From Butyrivibrio sp. (lineage in GTDB: Bacteria; Bacillota; Clostridia; Lachnospirales; Lachnospiraceae): a stretch of DNA of 64,000 nt. The stretch's first letter is position 1, and every line of letters begins with the position of its first letter. The stretch is from positions 1-64,000 of the forward strand of contig NZ_JAGAYD010000281.1 of the NCBI RefSeq assembly GCF_017940685.1, given 5' to 3'. Below are positions 26,229 through 36,171 of this stretch, piece after piece. The position numbers and the translations under genes are program-made. The notes beneath the pieces were generated by a model. The model was not told where the DNA came from. It ran no database searches and saw only the letters and a list, made by a program, of their open reading frames with translations.

Positions 26229-27128
26229 ATGCCACTTAACCCTGATGCCAAAACGGGTATCGGCTCTGCGCTTAAGAATGGAGCAGCATCCCTGGCAGGC
26301 TTTAATCAAAAAGCTATAATTGAAATTGCAGATTTTTCTGACCTTAAACTGGTGGAAAAAGATGCCCAAAAACCAAGCTCAGGTGTGGGATTTGGTGGTC
26401 TTGGCGGCCTTAATCTTGACATTGGATTTAATCTGGATGCCGTCAAGAAGTTTGCATCAGCTATCGGACTTGCCGAGGATGATACTTTTGAGCTTTATGG
26501 AAATGTTAAAAAGTTCAGAATGGAATGTCAGTTCAATCCAAGTGAACTTAATATCAGCGGCTATGGAGGTGAGGAAATCCCTACCCAGAAATTCGCGGCA
26601 GCAGAAGAAAAAAAAGATGGACATGAGGGCGGAGATGAAGGAAAAAAGAAGAAGGGCACTAGAAACGGATCTACAATGGCTTCTGCATCAACACGTATTG
26701 ATATGAACTTCAGGATTGCTTTTGATAAGTCCAATCCACAGGATGCTTTTTTCTCGGACAAGTTTACTCTTTCCCAGACAAACATCGGAAAGGGACTTTT
26801 AAGAGGAGGTCTTAAGGCTGCAGGCAAATCTTCTACCTCAGTTCAGCCGGAGGTGGAAGCTCTGACTGCCATAGTAAGAAACGAAAAGAGACGACTTGTA
26901 AGATTTGCATGGGGAGATATGTCCTATGAAGGAGTACTTAACAGCGTAAATGCAGAGTATGTGATGTTTAATATAAATGGTGAACCCTGCAGAGCTTTTG
27001 TTTCTATTGGTATGGTTCTCTACGATGAAGATGTAGCTGGAGCTAATACAGATATTTGGCAGGGTGAGTACATGGCTGATTTCTACAAATTGAAATCAGG
27101 ACTTATTTCCCTTAAGCCTAGCATATAA
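26229..27128 (+). CDS. CIS_tube-type baseplate adaptor 2
   Basis: 299 residues, paralogous to the previous gene: FRMECQFNPSELNISGYGGEEIP, then RFAWGDMSYEGVLNSVNAEYVMFNINGEPCRAFVSIGMVL. It also lacks LysM. A Lys/Glu-rich insertion (AEEKKDGHEGGDEGKKKKGTR, about 120-141) splits the domain. Two adjacent adaptor genes suggest a heteromeric adaptor ring between tube and hub. The next gene starts 13 nt later. Confidence 0.82.
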   Translation: MPLNPDAKTGIGSALKNGAASLAGFNQKAIIEIADFSDLKLVEKDAQKPSSGVGFGGLGGLNLDIGFNLDAVKKFASAIGLAEDDTFELYGNVKKFRMECQFNPSELNISGYGGEEIPTQKFAAAEEKKDGHEGGDEGKKKKGTRNGSTMASASTRIDMNFRIAFDKSNPQDAFFSDKFTLSQTNIGKGLLRGGLKAAGKSSTSVQPEVEALTAIVRNEKRRLVRFAWGDMSYEGVLNSVNAEYVMFNINGEPCRAFVSIGMVLYDEDVAGANTDIWQGEYMADFYKLKSGLISLKPSI

Positions 27129-27141
27129 AGGAACTTGACAG

Positions 27142-28305
27142 ATGGCATCTATTGATCTTGAACAACTATATACGAAATATGAAGGCTATTACTATCCGCA
27201 GGTAAAAGTTTATCTTGGTGGCATTGATCCCACAGAGATAAAAAAGCTAAGTCTCGTTCCGGTGGATTTCAGCGTAGAACTCACCAGTGACTATAAGGCC
27301 AGCATAGCTACTTTTTCCCTGCTTGGGGTCTATGAAGTAAATATAGGCTACTTTATAACCCATGATCTTAAACCCCTTATTTCTCTTGGAACTGATGTCA
27401 AAATCCTCATGGGACATGCATCTGAGGTCACGGAGGTCTTTAAAGGCTATGTTGCAGGAGTGGATTTTGTATATAACAGTGATTCACCGTCAGAGTCATC
27501 CATAAGACTTACATGCCTTGATATCAAAGGCGTGATGATGGCGAATAGCTACAGTAAAAGACTTAAGGCCAACTATTATTCTGATGCTGTAAAAGAGATA
27601 TTTGATTCGCAGGTTTATCAGAACCTGAAAAACAGCGGAGTAGTGGACAGCATATCCGTGGCTGATACTCCTGACAAGCCTCCGGGAGGGATACCTGCAG
27701 GAGCAGGTCCAGGTGCTCCGGACATCAGAATAGAGATGGCAGCGGAATCGGATTATGACTTTGTGGTAAAGGCTGCAAAGAGATTCAACTTCGAGTTCTT
27801 TTCCATAGGCGGTAACGTGGTATTTAGGAAGGCTAAGCTAAACACCTCAGTACTTGGAAGAATAGTCCCTCATGCAAGTATCATTTCTTTTGATATTGGC
27901 TATGACATCACGGGAGTTGTAGGACAAGTCCTGGTAAGGACCATGGATATAGGAAAGGGTAACAAGATAGAAGCCAAAAAGAAAAATGGTGGCACGTTTT
28001 CCTTAGGAGCCAAGGCAAAGCCACTAGTTACAAGCCAGCAGTATGTTTACATAGACTCTGCAATAGAGAGTCAGGAAGACGCCGATAACAGGGCAGCTTA
28101 TATTATGGAGGACATGTCCTACAGGTTTGGAAAACTGACCATGACACTTTGCGGTATCCCGGAGTTTGTTCCTGGAAGATTCATTTCCTTAGTGGGCTTT
28201 GGGGATGCTGCTTCCAACACCTTCTACATCACTGATGTGGTCCATGAATATTATGCAGGTGGAAAATACACTACCACTATACTGGCAAAGGCAGCCACCT
28301 TATGA
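27142..28305 (+). CDS. gp27/GPD-like hub protein (VgrG N-terminal half)
   Basis: 387 residues of the phage late control D family: SVELTSDYKASIATFSLLGVYE, EVFKGYVAGVDFVYN, DIRIEMAAESDYDFVVKAAKRFNFEFFSIGGNVVFR and FVPGRFISLVGFG. It forms the trimeric hub that seats the spike and receives the tube. In many eCIS and T6SS it is fused to the gp5-like spike as VgrG; here the spike is the next gene, 22 nt downstream. A Pro/Gly-rich linker (DKPPGGIPAGAGPGAPD) lies at about residues 178-194. Confidence 0.88.
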   Translation: MASIDLEQLYTKYEGYYYPQVKVYLGGIDPTEIKKLSLVPVDFSVELTSDYKASIATFSLLGVYEVNIGYFITHDLKPLISLGTDVKILMGHASEVTEVFKGYVAGVDFVYNSDSPSESSIRLTCLDIKGVMMANSYSKRLKANYYSDAVKEIFDSQVYQNLKNSGVVDSISVADTPDKPPGGIPAGAGPGAPDIRIEMAAESDYDFVVKAAKRFNFEFFSIGGNVVFRKAKLNTSVLGRIVPHASIISFDIGYDITGVVGQVLVRTMDIGKGNKIEAKKKNGGTFSLGAKAKPLVTSQQYVYIDSAIESQEDADNRAAYIMEDMSYRFGKLTMTLCGIPEFVPGRFISLVGFGDAASNTFYITDVVHEYYAGGKYTTTILAKAATL

Positions 28306-28327
28306 ATAACAACCAGGGAGAGACAAT

Positions 28328-29140
28328 ATGCCATTTTTTGACATTGTAGACGATGTAGCCCGTCATCAGAACGAAAGAAGTGATATGGGCGATAACAGAA
28401 TAAGCGGAGTCATGGTGTGTGAGGTGGTCAAGAACTATGATCAGGAAAGACAGGGCTTTGTACAGGTCAACATAAGCACCAGAGACTACGATGAAAACAG
28501 GCTTGTATGGGCCAGAATGGCGCTTCCCTATGGCGGCAGCAAATGGGGTGAGTACTTCTATCCTGAGGTGGGAGATCAGGTCATTGTGGTATTTGAACAG
28601 GGCAATATAGAAAGACCCTTTGTCATAGGTTCAGTTCCAAAAGCTAATTCAGGATTTATGAAGAAAGCTTTTGATGAAAAGAATCAGATAAAGCGTATTA
28701 CCACCAGAAATGGCAACACCATTGATATCATCGATAAATCTGAGGGGGATGGAGACAAAGACAAGATAACCATTACCACCTCTAAAGGAAATCACAAGCT
28801 TGAGCTTGATAATGAAAAGAAAAAGATACTCATTTCTGATAAAGAGGGTGAGAACAAAATAGAAATGAAGACCGAAAACGGTCAGATGGAGATAGTTGCC
28901 AAGCAGAAACTCACCATAAAGGTTGGAGACAACATCAAGATGATCATGAACGGAAGTAATGGAACAGTTACTTTGGAGGCACAGAAGTTCAAGATCGACA
29001 CTTCCGATACCACAGAAGTAAAAGCCAACAACAGGATAAATGTTGAAGGCGGAAACGTGACCGTAGCCGGAAACTCAATGCTGAAACTAAAGAGCAGCGG
29101 ACCGGTATCAGTTGAGGGAACACCAATCAAGCTTGGATGA
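28328..29140 (+). CDS. gp5-like spike protein (VgrG C-terminal half)
   Basis: 270 residues. An OB-fold domain (about 20-100; SGVMVCEVVKNYDQERQGFVQV, WARMALPYGGSKWGEYFYPEVGDQVIVVF, ERPFVIGSVP) is followed by a repetitive beta-helix (about 115-270) with short strands such as NTIDIIDKS, KITITTSKG and KIEMKTENG, ending VSVEGTPIKLG. It is the needle-like spike below the PAAR-like tip. The lysozyme domain of T4 gp5 is absent, so wall digestion must come from elsewhere if it occurs. Confidence 0.88.
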   Translation: MPFFDIVDDVARHQNERSDMGDNRISGVMVCEVVKNYDQERQGFVQVNISTRDYDENRLVWARMALPYGGSKWGEYFYPEVGDQVIVVFEQGNIERPFVIGSVPKANSGFMKKAFDEKNQIKRITTRNGNTIDIIDKSEGDGDKDKITITTSKGNHKLELDNEKKKILISDKEGENKIEMKTENGQMEIVAKQKLTIKVGDNIKMIMNGSNGTVTLEAQKFKIDTSDTTEVKANNRINVEGGNVTVAGNSMLKLKSSGPVSVEGTPIKLG

Positions 29141-29153
29141 TCAGGAGATTAGC

Positions 29154-29609
29154 ATGGAACAGACTTTTTTAGGAACAGGGGTTACCTTTCCTCCGCAAAT
29201 AGATCCTGCTACAGGCAGGTTTAAAATGAGTAGTGGCCCGCAGAGTGTCAAGGAGTCCATATATCTTATCCTTATGACGCAGGTAACTGAACGACTCACA
29301 AGGCCGAATTTTGGTACTGAGACAGCTTCATACGTCTTCATGGATGTATCACTTACAGAGCTGACCATCATGCGAAGGGACCTTACAGACAGCATACTCC
29401 GTCAGGAACCAAGAGTCAGCACAGTGGACATAACTACAGATATGCAGGCACAGCAGGGGTACATAATGATCAGTATCGACTACACCCTTGCAGATACCAA
29501 TCAGAGAGACAATCTGGTATTCCCGTTCTATCTGAATGCAGAGCCGGAACCTTCTGAAGAAGAGGAATATTTTGAACCCGAAATTATTGACGTGGGAGAT
29601 ATCGACTGA
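29154..29609 (+). CDS. gp25-like baseplate wedge protein
   Basis: 151 residues of the gp25/lysozyme-like baseplate family: FPPQIDPATGRFKMSSGPQSVKESIYLILMT, then ERLTRPNFGTETASYVF and NLVFPFYL. It nucleates sheath assembly at the baseplate. Start ATG 29154 is chosen because AGGAG (29143-29147) precedes it and the upstream frame overlaps the spike gene without a ribosome site. Its TGA overlaps the ATG of the next gene (29607-29611, TGATG). Confidence 0.9.
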   Translation: MEQTFLGTGVTFPPQIDPATGRFKMSSGPQSVKESIYLILMTQVTERLTRPNFGTETASYVFMDVSLTELTIMRRDLTDSILRQEPRVSTVDITTDMQAQQGYIMISIDYTLADTNQRDNLVFPFYLNAEPEPSEEEEYFEPEIIDVGDID

Positions 29610-32600
29610 TGACTAATGCCTTTAAGCCCTTAAGTGCTGGGGATATTGAGAACAGAATAGAAGAGCTTAGAAAGAGCTATGCACCTGAGTGGAAGTTTGA
29701 CAGGGATAACCCTGATGCAGGTAGCGTGATAGCCCAGATCTTTGCCCGTCAGCTGGAAGAAAACAACAGGCTCATGAGTCAGATGCCAGAGCGCTATCAC
29801 ATGGAGTTTGTCAACATGCTGGACGCAAACCTGCGCCCTGCACAGCCAGCAGCCAGTATGGTCATCTTTAACTATGACGGTGGAACCATAATGGGAACCC
29901 AGATCCCCAAGGGCACCAGACTTACGGCAGAGTCTGCTGACACGGATTCAGGACTTATTGTCTATGAGACTGAGCGAAACATCTATGTGACAGATTCTGA
30001 GATAGAGGCAGTCTTTATGACTGACGCTGAGGAGGGAACTCTGTCTCCTGTTTTTGGAGACTTCGATGTTCCACAGATCATCTCAGGAGAGATAAGAACT
30101 GACGCTGAGGAAGAAGAATCATCACTGTTTGCAGAGGAAGAAACGGAAGATATAGGGCTTGGACTTTCCAGGCATGTTCCGCCATTTACACTCTTTGGTG
30201 AAAAGGAAAATCTTGGCAGAAGCATTCTTATCATGTATGAGCAGAGGCTTTTTGACGGTATTGATGAGCCTATCTACATAAGGCTTGAAGGCGCAGAAGA
30301 AGTAATAAACAGGGTTCAGAGCGGTGAACTTACCTTTAAGTACTATACAAAAAAAGGATTTGAAACCTTTAAGAGTGTAAAGCTCATGGAGGATGGCTTC
30401 ACTTTTATGCTGATCAAGGACAAAGAGTCCCAGAAGACCACCATTGGTGAGAAAGAGTACTCTGTAGTGATCCTTGAAGAGAATAAGGTGATGATCGATT
30501 CTCTTGAAGTCCAGAATATCCTGCTTTCAGCAGGTGGCAATTCCAAAGCTCCTGAATATGTTGGAGATGGAAGTCAGGAACTGGATCCGGGCAAATTTGA
30601 TCCTTTTACTGATGAACTTGCAGTATTTAACGAGTGTTACATTGGCCATGATCCAAGCTTTTCAAAAGCAGGAGCAAGGATAAGTCTTGATTTTAAGGTT
30701 ACTTACCATGAAAACCAGGTCAGGGTCACAGCTGAGGAGGAAGAGGCTGAGCTTTTGGTCATCAAGAGAAAGCCCAAGAAAACTCCCTATGACACTCCTG
30801 CACAGGTCAAGGTTGATGAGATCATAATCGAGTATTTCAACGGAATTGGCTGGAAAAAATTAAAATGTGACACAGAGTACGCCGGACTTTTTGAAGCCTG
30901 CGAAGAGGGTGACTACAAGCTCTCCTTCATATGTCCTGAGGACTGGCAAAGCTCTGAGTCAGGACCATATTCAGGAAGGTGCTTAAGGATCAGGATAACC
31001 AAGTCAGCAAACTGCTATATCCGCCCTGCGATCCACACCTATCCTACCATTGAGAATCTTAAGATCGCATACAGCTATGAGGGCCGCTTTACAGCTCCAG
31101 GCAGACTTGAAAGAATAGCCGGCACAAGGAAAGAAGATATAACAGCATGTCTTTTCTCAGATAAGTCCTTTACTGTCCTATCTGGAAACGAATATGCTGA
31201 GGATGCTATCTATATAGGCTTTGACAAAAAGCTTACAGAGGGACCTGTCAGTATTTACTTCCAGCTCTCTGACAACAATAACCAGAATGGTGTTAAGGTC
31301 AAGCTTGAATATGTAGGTGCAAATGGCTTTACTGAGATGCGCTTTACAGATCTTACTGAGGATTTTACAAGGTCTGGAACACTTATGTTCTTGCCACCTG
31401 CAGACATGTCAGACATGACCATCGAGGGGAAAAAGCTCTTTTGGCTAAGGCTCTCAAGAGCTAAGAAGCAAAAGGGCGCTGATAAAGATGTATTCCTTCC
31501 CAAAATAGCCAGGATGTGTCTAAATGCAGTGGTTGTCACCAACGTTCAGACCAGTGAAGAAGGTGACTACTACATAGAAGATGTTGTTCCAAACACCAGT
31601 GTTTCACTGGGAAGAGATAACATTTTGGATGCTGAGGTATGGGTCAATGAAGTTGGCTTTACCCGCAAGGAGGAGATGGATTATCTTCTTGAGAATTTCC
31701 CTGAAAGGGCAAGAGCTGAATATGACTTCCTTGGCAGAGTGTCTGCATTTTACGTGTTGTGGGATGAAGTGGACAGCTTTGACAGAGCCCCTCACAGAAG
31801 GTGCTATCGCATTGACAGGATGACCGGTAAGATCCATTTCTCCGACGGATACAAGTGTGACATGCCAAGAGTGACCACAGATGTGGCCTTTAAGGCAAGG
31901 ATCAGATCAACTGACGGTGAAAAGGGCAACCTTGGAGAGGGTGAGATCACAAGCTTTATCGGGGCTGCACCCTATATTGAATCCGTATTTAACCCCATAA
32001 GAGCCCACGGCGGATCCAATCTTGAGACCATAGACCATGCACTGGACAGATGCGCAGGCATTATGCACTCAAGATACAGACTCATATCAGAGACTGACTA
32101 TATCAGATTCTGCAAAGAGTTTTCCGACAGCATTGACAGGACAAGCATAGTGACCGGACAGCTCATTGACGGCTCCAAAAATCCGGCAGACATTTCAGTT
32201 GTACTTCTTATGAAAGACTATGCGGATGGTGCTTTCTCTTTTCACAGGATAGCAGCTCTTTTGCAAAAAGAGATGTTGGAAAACTGCGAACTGACTGTAT
32301 CTGCCAACAATCTTCACATCGTTGAGCCTATCTTTGTAGATATCTCAGTAAATGTGTGGGCCATGGTCATGGATATGGACGACGCCTTTGAGGTGCAGAA
32401 CGAAGTTAAGTCAGTACTGTCTGATTATCTGGACCCTGTAAGAAGCGGGGGCTCAGATGGATGGGATATTGGAACCCTTCCAAAGGAAACCCAGATACTG
32501 ATGAAGCTTGGAGTAATGAGATCCAAGGCAGTCATTCAGAGGATCACCATGATCGGCCACTACGTTGATGCAGATGGCGAGCATGAGCTTGATACCAAGG

Positions 32601-32668
32601 ATATAGATATTACTCCGTTTATGGTTCCAAGAAACGGAGAGCATAAGGTAATAATCACTAACAAGTAA
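29609..32668 (+). CDS. Baseplate J-like wedge protein 1 (large)
   Basis: 1019 residues, Pvc11/gp6-type baseplate assembly protein. The start EELRKSYAPEWKFDRDNPDAGSVIAQIFARQLEENNRLMSQ is the usual CIS form. The C-terminal part (about 800-900; GGSNLETIDHALDRCAGIMHSRYRLISETDYIRFCKE) is the conserved J-like segment, and VDISVNVWAMVMDMDDAFEVQNEV its strand-helix tail. An acidic stretch (DAEEEESSLFAEEETED, about 165-185) is inserted near the N-terminus. It forms the wedge with the next gene product. Start overlaps the gp25 stop. Confidence 0.88.
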   Translation: MTNAFKPLSAGDIENRIEELRKSYAPEWKFDRDNPDAGSVIAQIFARQLEENNRLMSQMPERYHMEFVNMLDANLRPAQPAASMVIFNYDGGTIMGTQIPKGTRLTAESADTDSGLIVYETERNIYVTDSEIEAVFMTDAEEGTLSPVFGDFDVPQIISGEIRTDAEEEESSLFAEEETEDIGLGLSRHVPPFTLFGEKENLGRSILIMYEQRLFDGIDEPIYIRLEGAEEVINRVQSGELTFKYYTKKGFETFKSVKLMEDGFTFMLIKDKESQKTTIGEKEYSVVILEENKVMIDSLEVQNILLSAGGNSKAPEYVGDGSQELDPGKFDPFTDELAVFNECYIGHDPSFSKAGARISLDFKVTYHENQVRVTAEEEEAELLVIKRKPKKTPYDTPAQVKVDEIIIEYFNGIGWKKLKCDTEYAGLFEACEEGDYKLSFICPEDWQSSESGPYSGRCLRIRITKSANCYIRPAIHTYPTIENLKIAYSYEGRFTAPGRLERIAGTRKEDITACLFSDKSFTVLSGNEYAEDAIYIGFDKKLTEGPVSIYFQLSDNNNQNGVKVKLEYVGANGFTEMRFTDLTEDFTRSGTLMFLPPADMSDMTIEGKKLFWLRLSRAKKQKGADKDVFLPKIARMCLNAVVVTNVQTSEEGDYYIEDVVPNTSVSLGRDNILDAEVWVNEVGFTRKEEMDYLLENFPERARAEYDFLGRVSAFYVLWDEVDSFDRAPHRRCYRIDRMTGKIHFSDGYKCDMPRVTTDVAFKARIRSTDGEKGNLGEGEITSFIGAAPYIESVFNPIRAHGGSNLETIDHALDRCAGIMHSRYRLISETDYIRFCKEFSDSIDRTSIVTGQLIDGSKNPADISVVLLMKDYADGAFSFHRIAALLQKEMLENCELTVSANNLHIVEPIFVDISVNVWAMVMDMDDAFEVQNEVKSVLSDYLDPVRSGGSDGWDIGTLPKETQILMKLGVMRSKAVIQRITMIGHYVDADGEHELDTKDIDITPFMVPRNGEHKVIITNK

Positions 32669-32681
32669 GGACAAGACTAAA

Positions 32682-34772
32682 ATGCTAAGTGTTGATGAAC
32701 TACAAAGCAGAACCTATGAAGAGAGAATGGAGGATGTGCTCAGAGAGCTTCCTATAAGATCATCTGAGTGGACCAACTACAATCCTTCTGACCCTGGAAT
32801 AACGATCCTGGAGAACATGACGGCTTTTTCGGCTCTTCAGGGTGCAGAAATTGTGTCACTTAGCTACAGAGCCAAGATGGCCCTGCTTAAGATGGCAGGT
32901 TTTGTCCCAAAGAGGGGCAAGTGCGCAAAGGTTCTTCTGTCATCGGACCAGCTGCCAGGGCCCTATACTCTTAAGTCAGGAGAGAGATTTCATTTAGGAG
33001 ATCTGGTATTTGAGATTTCAAGGCCGACTTTAGTAGGTGCATCCCGCATCATAGGAATATTTGCAAAAGAAAATGATGAATTCAGGGATATTTCTTTTTG
33101 CCTGGATAAAGAGATATCAGTTCCTGCAAGAATCTTTGGAGAGGAGCCCCAGGAAGGCAACTCATTATATCTTGTGTTTGACAAAAAGCCTGACGATCTA
33201 AGGGAACTCATCCTCTACATCAAGGCTGTTGAGAGCAGTCACAGAAACAAGACTGAGGACAGAACAGAGCATATCTTTGCCGATGTTGAGTGGGAAGTTT
33301 ATACAGAGACTGGCTTTGTCAAAGTTAACGCAAGGGATTTTACCTCTGCCTTTGTAGCAAGCGGAGAAGTCAGGATCTCGCTTCCGGAACAGAAATGCGC
33401 AGTATGTAATGAAACACCTGTTGAAGGCTATTGCGTAAGAGCTACATTAAAAAGAGCTGAGTACGACATTATCCCCAAGATCACCAACATCTATGGACCG
33501 CTTTTTGAAGTGTGGCAGAGGGATACAAAAGCTTTTTCCCAGACCTATAACAAGAATGACAAGATTTCTATAGATTCACCCATTGGCAAGGACGTATATT
33601 ACCTTGTATTTGGAAAGGAAAAGAAGGGATCTTCCTACAGAAGATATGAGCTTGTAAACAGCGCTTATGATCAGGGAAGATACTGCTACTATGAGAACAC
33701 AAAAGGTGGCATCAATGTTACTTTTAGCCAGGAAGACTTTGGATATGCGCCAATAAAATGTAAAGACTGCGTCAGAGTCATTATATACGGCGAGGATGTG
33801 ATGCGCAGGTACAACGTTGGAAAGGTCATAGGCTACGATGACCAGGAGATCAGTATTCCTGGAAACAATATAGTTCACGAGACATTTTTTCTGATCGCCA
33901 GAAGAAAGGATGAAGAGGGCTATATCTACGACTTTGTAAGACCTGAGAAGAAGGACGATGGAGCACTTTACTATCACCTTCTGGAGGGTGAAGGCAAGAT
34001 CGTGATTGAAGATCCCGGCGATTTTATTGATGCTGACCTGTTTATGGGAAGCGTTGCCGTAACTGGAGGTCCAAGAGGAAACATCGGCGCTGGCAATATA
34101 CTTAATGTTGACGACGAAAACGTAGAGGATGGTTTCTATAATCCTGCAGAAGGCCAGGGAGGGTGCTACCGAGAAAAGCTTGAAGAAGTAAAAGCGCGCT
34201 TTCTTAAGGATATGAGGACCCCATACAGGGCTGTAACAGCAGGGGACTATGAGTATATTGTAAAGAGCACCCCAGGACTTTGCATCAAGAAGGCCAAGGC
34301 GGTAATGGATGAGAGCAAGAACATGGTCAGGGTGGCAGTTTTGCCGGATTCTGATGAGAAGTTCCCAAAACTCTCAAGGATCTACTCAGACAAGATCACC
34401 GAAAGACTTAAAGAGAGGCGCCTTATCACCTCCGAGTTTGAAGTAATAAGACCAAGTTTTGCAGCAATTGGCGTAAAGGGTACAGTTTATGTAAAAAGAC
34501 ATTACTCCGACTGCAAGCGCCAGATCGAGGACAGGATCCGCGCAAAGCTTGATTACATCAATTCTGAAAAGAACTTTGGCGACAGGCTCATGTTTGAGGA
34601 TGTGTTCCACGCTATTGAGGACCTGCCTTGTGTTGAGTATGTTTATGATCTGTCACTTCACTCTGAGAATGGCAAGCTGGCTCAGATGAAGGAATATGAT
34701 ATCTATCCAAGATTTGACTGCTTGTGTTATCCGGGAGAGATCAGTCTTGAGCTTGTAACATCCGATAAGTAA
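32682..34772 (+). CDS. Baseplate J-like wedge protein 2
   Basis: 696 residues. TYEERMEDVLRELPIRSSEWTNYNPSDPGITILENMTAFSALQGAEI is the typical N-terminus of putative CIS baseplate assembly proteins. The C-terminal J-like part is seen in KDMRTPYRAVTAGDYEYIVKSTPGL with EVIRPSFAAIGVKGTVYV. It pairs with the larger wedge protein encoded 13 nt upstream and is followed by the tail protein I-like gene 19 nt downstream. Confidence 0.87.
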   Translation: MLSVDELQSRTYEERMEDVLRELPIRSSEWTNYNPSDPGITILENMTAFSALQGAEIVSLSYRAKMALLKMAGFVPKRGKCAKVLLSSDQLPGPYTLKSGERFHLGDLVFEISRPTLVGASRIIGIFAKENDEFRDISFCLDKEISVPARIFGEEPQEGNSLYLVFDKKPDDLRELILYIKAVESSHRNKTEDRTEHIFADVEWEVYTETGFVKVNARDFTSAFVASGEVRISLPEQKCAVCNETPVEGYCVRATLKRAEYDIIPKITNIYGPLFEVWQRDTKAFSQTYNKNDKISIDSPIGKDVYYLVFGKEKKGSSYRRYELVNSAYDQGRYCYYENTKGGINVTFSQEDFGYAPIKCKDCVRVIIYGEDVMRRYNVGKVIGYDDQEISIPGNNIVHETFFLIARRKDEEGYIYDFVRPEKKDDGALYYHLLEGEGKIVIEDPGDFIDADLFMGSVAVTGGPRGNIGAGNILNVDDENVEDGFYNPAEGQGGCYREKLEEVKARFLKDMRTPYRAVTAGDYEYIVKSTPGLCIKKAKAVMDESKNMVRVAVLPDSDEKFPKLSRIYSDKITERLKERRLITSEFEVIRPSFAAIGVKGTVYVKRHYSDCKRQIEDRIRAKLDYINSEKNFGDRLMFEDVFHAIEDLPCVEYVYDLSLHSENGKLAQMKEYDIYPRFDCLCYPGEISLELVTSDK

Positions 34773-34791
34773 TTTAGGAGCAGACCAAAAT

Positions 34792-35850
34792 ATGGCTAAC
34801 GACATATGGTATACCATCAAGAATAACAGAATAAAGCAGGGCTACATTGAAGGCTTTAATGTCTATGACAACAACAGGCTTGAGCTTGATGAGACTAAAA
34901 GGGATCACTTCGTATTCCTTCGCCCAATTGACGGAGTAAATGACGATTCTCACTGGGGCAGGCTCTCATGCAACCTCCTTTTGTCAGAAGAAATAGTGTG
35001 TTATATTTATGTTATAGCATCAAATACACTAGATATTGTGATTGGCGAGGGAGAAAGCGTCCATCTTGATGATATTTTATTTGGAAAAGAGATGGAGACC
35101 TACAAAAAGGTTTCTCTGCTCATGAACCTTGGAGCAAAGAGGTTTGTCAACAACAATGACTTCCTACTCTATGACTTTAAGGGAAGATATCTCTTTGTGG
35201 CCATAGAGATGCTTGGAACAGGCAAGGCATCCATTGGAAATATCAGAGTTGGTGTCAGGGGCGATAACTTTATGGGAGCATTTCCGGAAGTCTATCGTCA
35301 GGAAAACAGCTTTTTCCACAGATATCTGTCAATCTTTTCAAGTATCTACAATGACATCAGTGAACAAAATGACAAGCTATACGAGATGCTGGATCTGGAT
35401 AAGTGTTCACCAGAGCTTCTTGAGATGTACGGTTCCTGGTTCGGAATCGATCTTAGAGGTGGATTCTTATCTGAGGATGTGCTTAGGACAATAGTCAAAG
35501 AAGCATATCAGCTAAACCGAATGAAGGGTACCAGGAAGGTCATTGAGAGGATCCTTGAAATAATGCTGGGTGATGATGCAGTTCTTTTGGAAAACAGACG
35601 GCAGGACGGCGGGATATTTGATGTGACCATTCTTGTTAATCGCAAGCTCACAGAGGAACTGCGGCATCAGCTGACGTTCCTTCTGAATCAGTTTAAGCCT
35701 ATAAGGACCAACATACGTCTCCTTCAGATGGAGAAAGAGGCTGTCATGGATGGCAACAGCTATCTTGATATGAATGCCACTATTCCTGCTGAGAAGCATG
35801 TTGTGCTTGATGAAGAAGCCCTTTATGATGGTGCTATTACACTTTTGTAA
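34792..35850 (+). CDS. Tail protein I/gp7-like baseplate protein
   Basis: 352 residues. The C-terminal half (about 160-300) matches the phage tail protein domain of CIS baseplates: FPEVYRQENSFFHRYLSIFSSIYNDI, DLDKCSPELLEMYGSWFGID and the LNRMKGTRKVIERILEI region, followed by LLNQFKPIRTNIRL. The N-terminal 150 residues are beta-rich. It completes the baseplate wedge set and is the last structural gene before a block of regulatory and envelope genes. Confidence 0.85.
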   Translation: MANDIWYTIKNNRIKQGYIEGFNVYDNNRLELDETKRDHFVFLRPIDGVNDDSHWGRLSCNLLLSEEIVCYIYVIASNTLDIVIGEGESVHLDDILFGKEMETYKKVSLLMNLGAKRFVNNNDFLLYDFKGRYLFVAIEMLGTGKASIGNIRVGVRGDNFMGAFPEVYRQENSFFHRYLSIFSSIYNDISEQNDKLYEMLDLDKCSPELLEMYGSWFGIDLRGGFLSEDVLRTIVKEAYQLNRMKGTRKVIERILEIMLGDDAVLLENRRQDGGIFDVTILVNRKLTEELRHQLTFLLNQFKPIRTNIRLLQMEKEAVMDGNSYLDMNATIPAEKHVVLDEEALYDGAITLL

Positions 35851-35871
35851 GTACTTAGGAGAAACACGGAA

Positions 35872-36171
35872 ATGACAATTGACGAAAGCAGAAGCGATGA
35901 TAAGCTTCAACTCAATCTTCATGGCAAGATTGATGCAGTATCCAGTCCGGAACTGCAAAATGAGGTTTTGAAGGCGTTTCAGAAATGCCCAAATGTAATA
36001 CTTAATTTTGCAGATGTTCCTTACATCTCCAGTGCAGGACTCAGGGCTCTTTTGATAGGACAAAAAACTGCCGGTTCCAAGGGTGGTAAGTTCCTTATCA
36101 TCAATGCAAGTGATGCTGTAGTGGAAGTATTTAGGGTGACAGGACTTCAGAAGGTGCTGACCATACAATGA
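35872..36171 (+). CDS. STAS-domain anti-sigma-factor antagonist (SpoIIAA/RsbV-like)
   Basis: 99 residues, a complete STAS domain: LNLHGKIDAVSSPELQNEV, then VILNFADVPYISSAGLRALL. By alignment with the DS(S/T)G motif of SpoIIAA and RsbV, Ser54 is the phosphorylation site, while the usual preceding Asp is Ser here. STAS proteins of this type bind an anti-sigma kinase and are reactivated by PP2C/SpoIIE phosphatases, two of which are encoded at 2422 and 60735. Its TGA and the next ATG overlap (ATGA, 36168-36171), so it is translationally coupled to the ATPase gene. A CIS operon position suggests control of CIS or cargo expression or assembly. Confidence 0.85.
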   Translation: MTIDESRSDDKLQLNLHGKIDAVSSPELQNEVLKAFQKCPNVILNFADVPYISSAGLRALLIGQKTAGSKGGKFLIINASDAVVEVFRVTGLQKVLTIQ

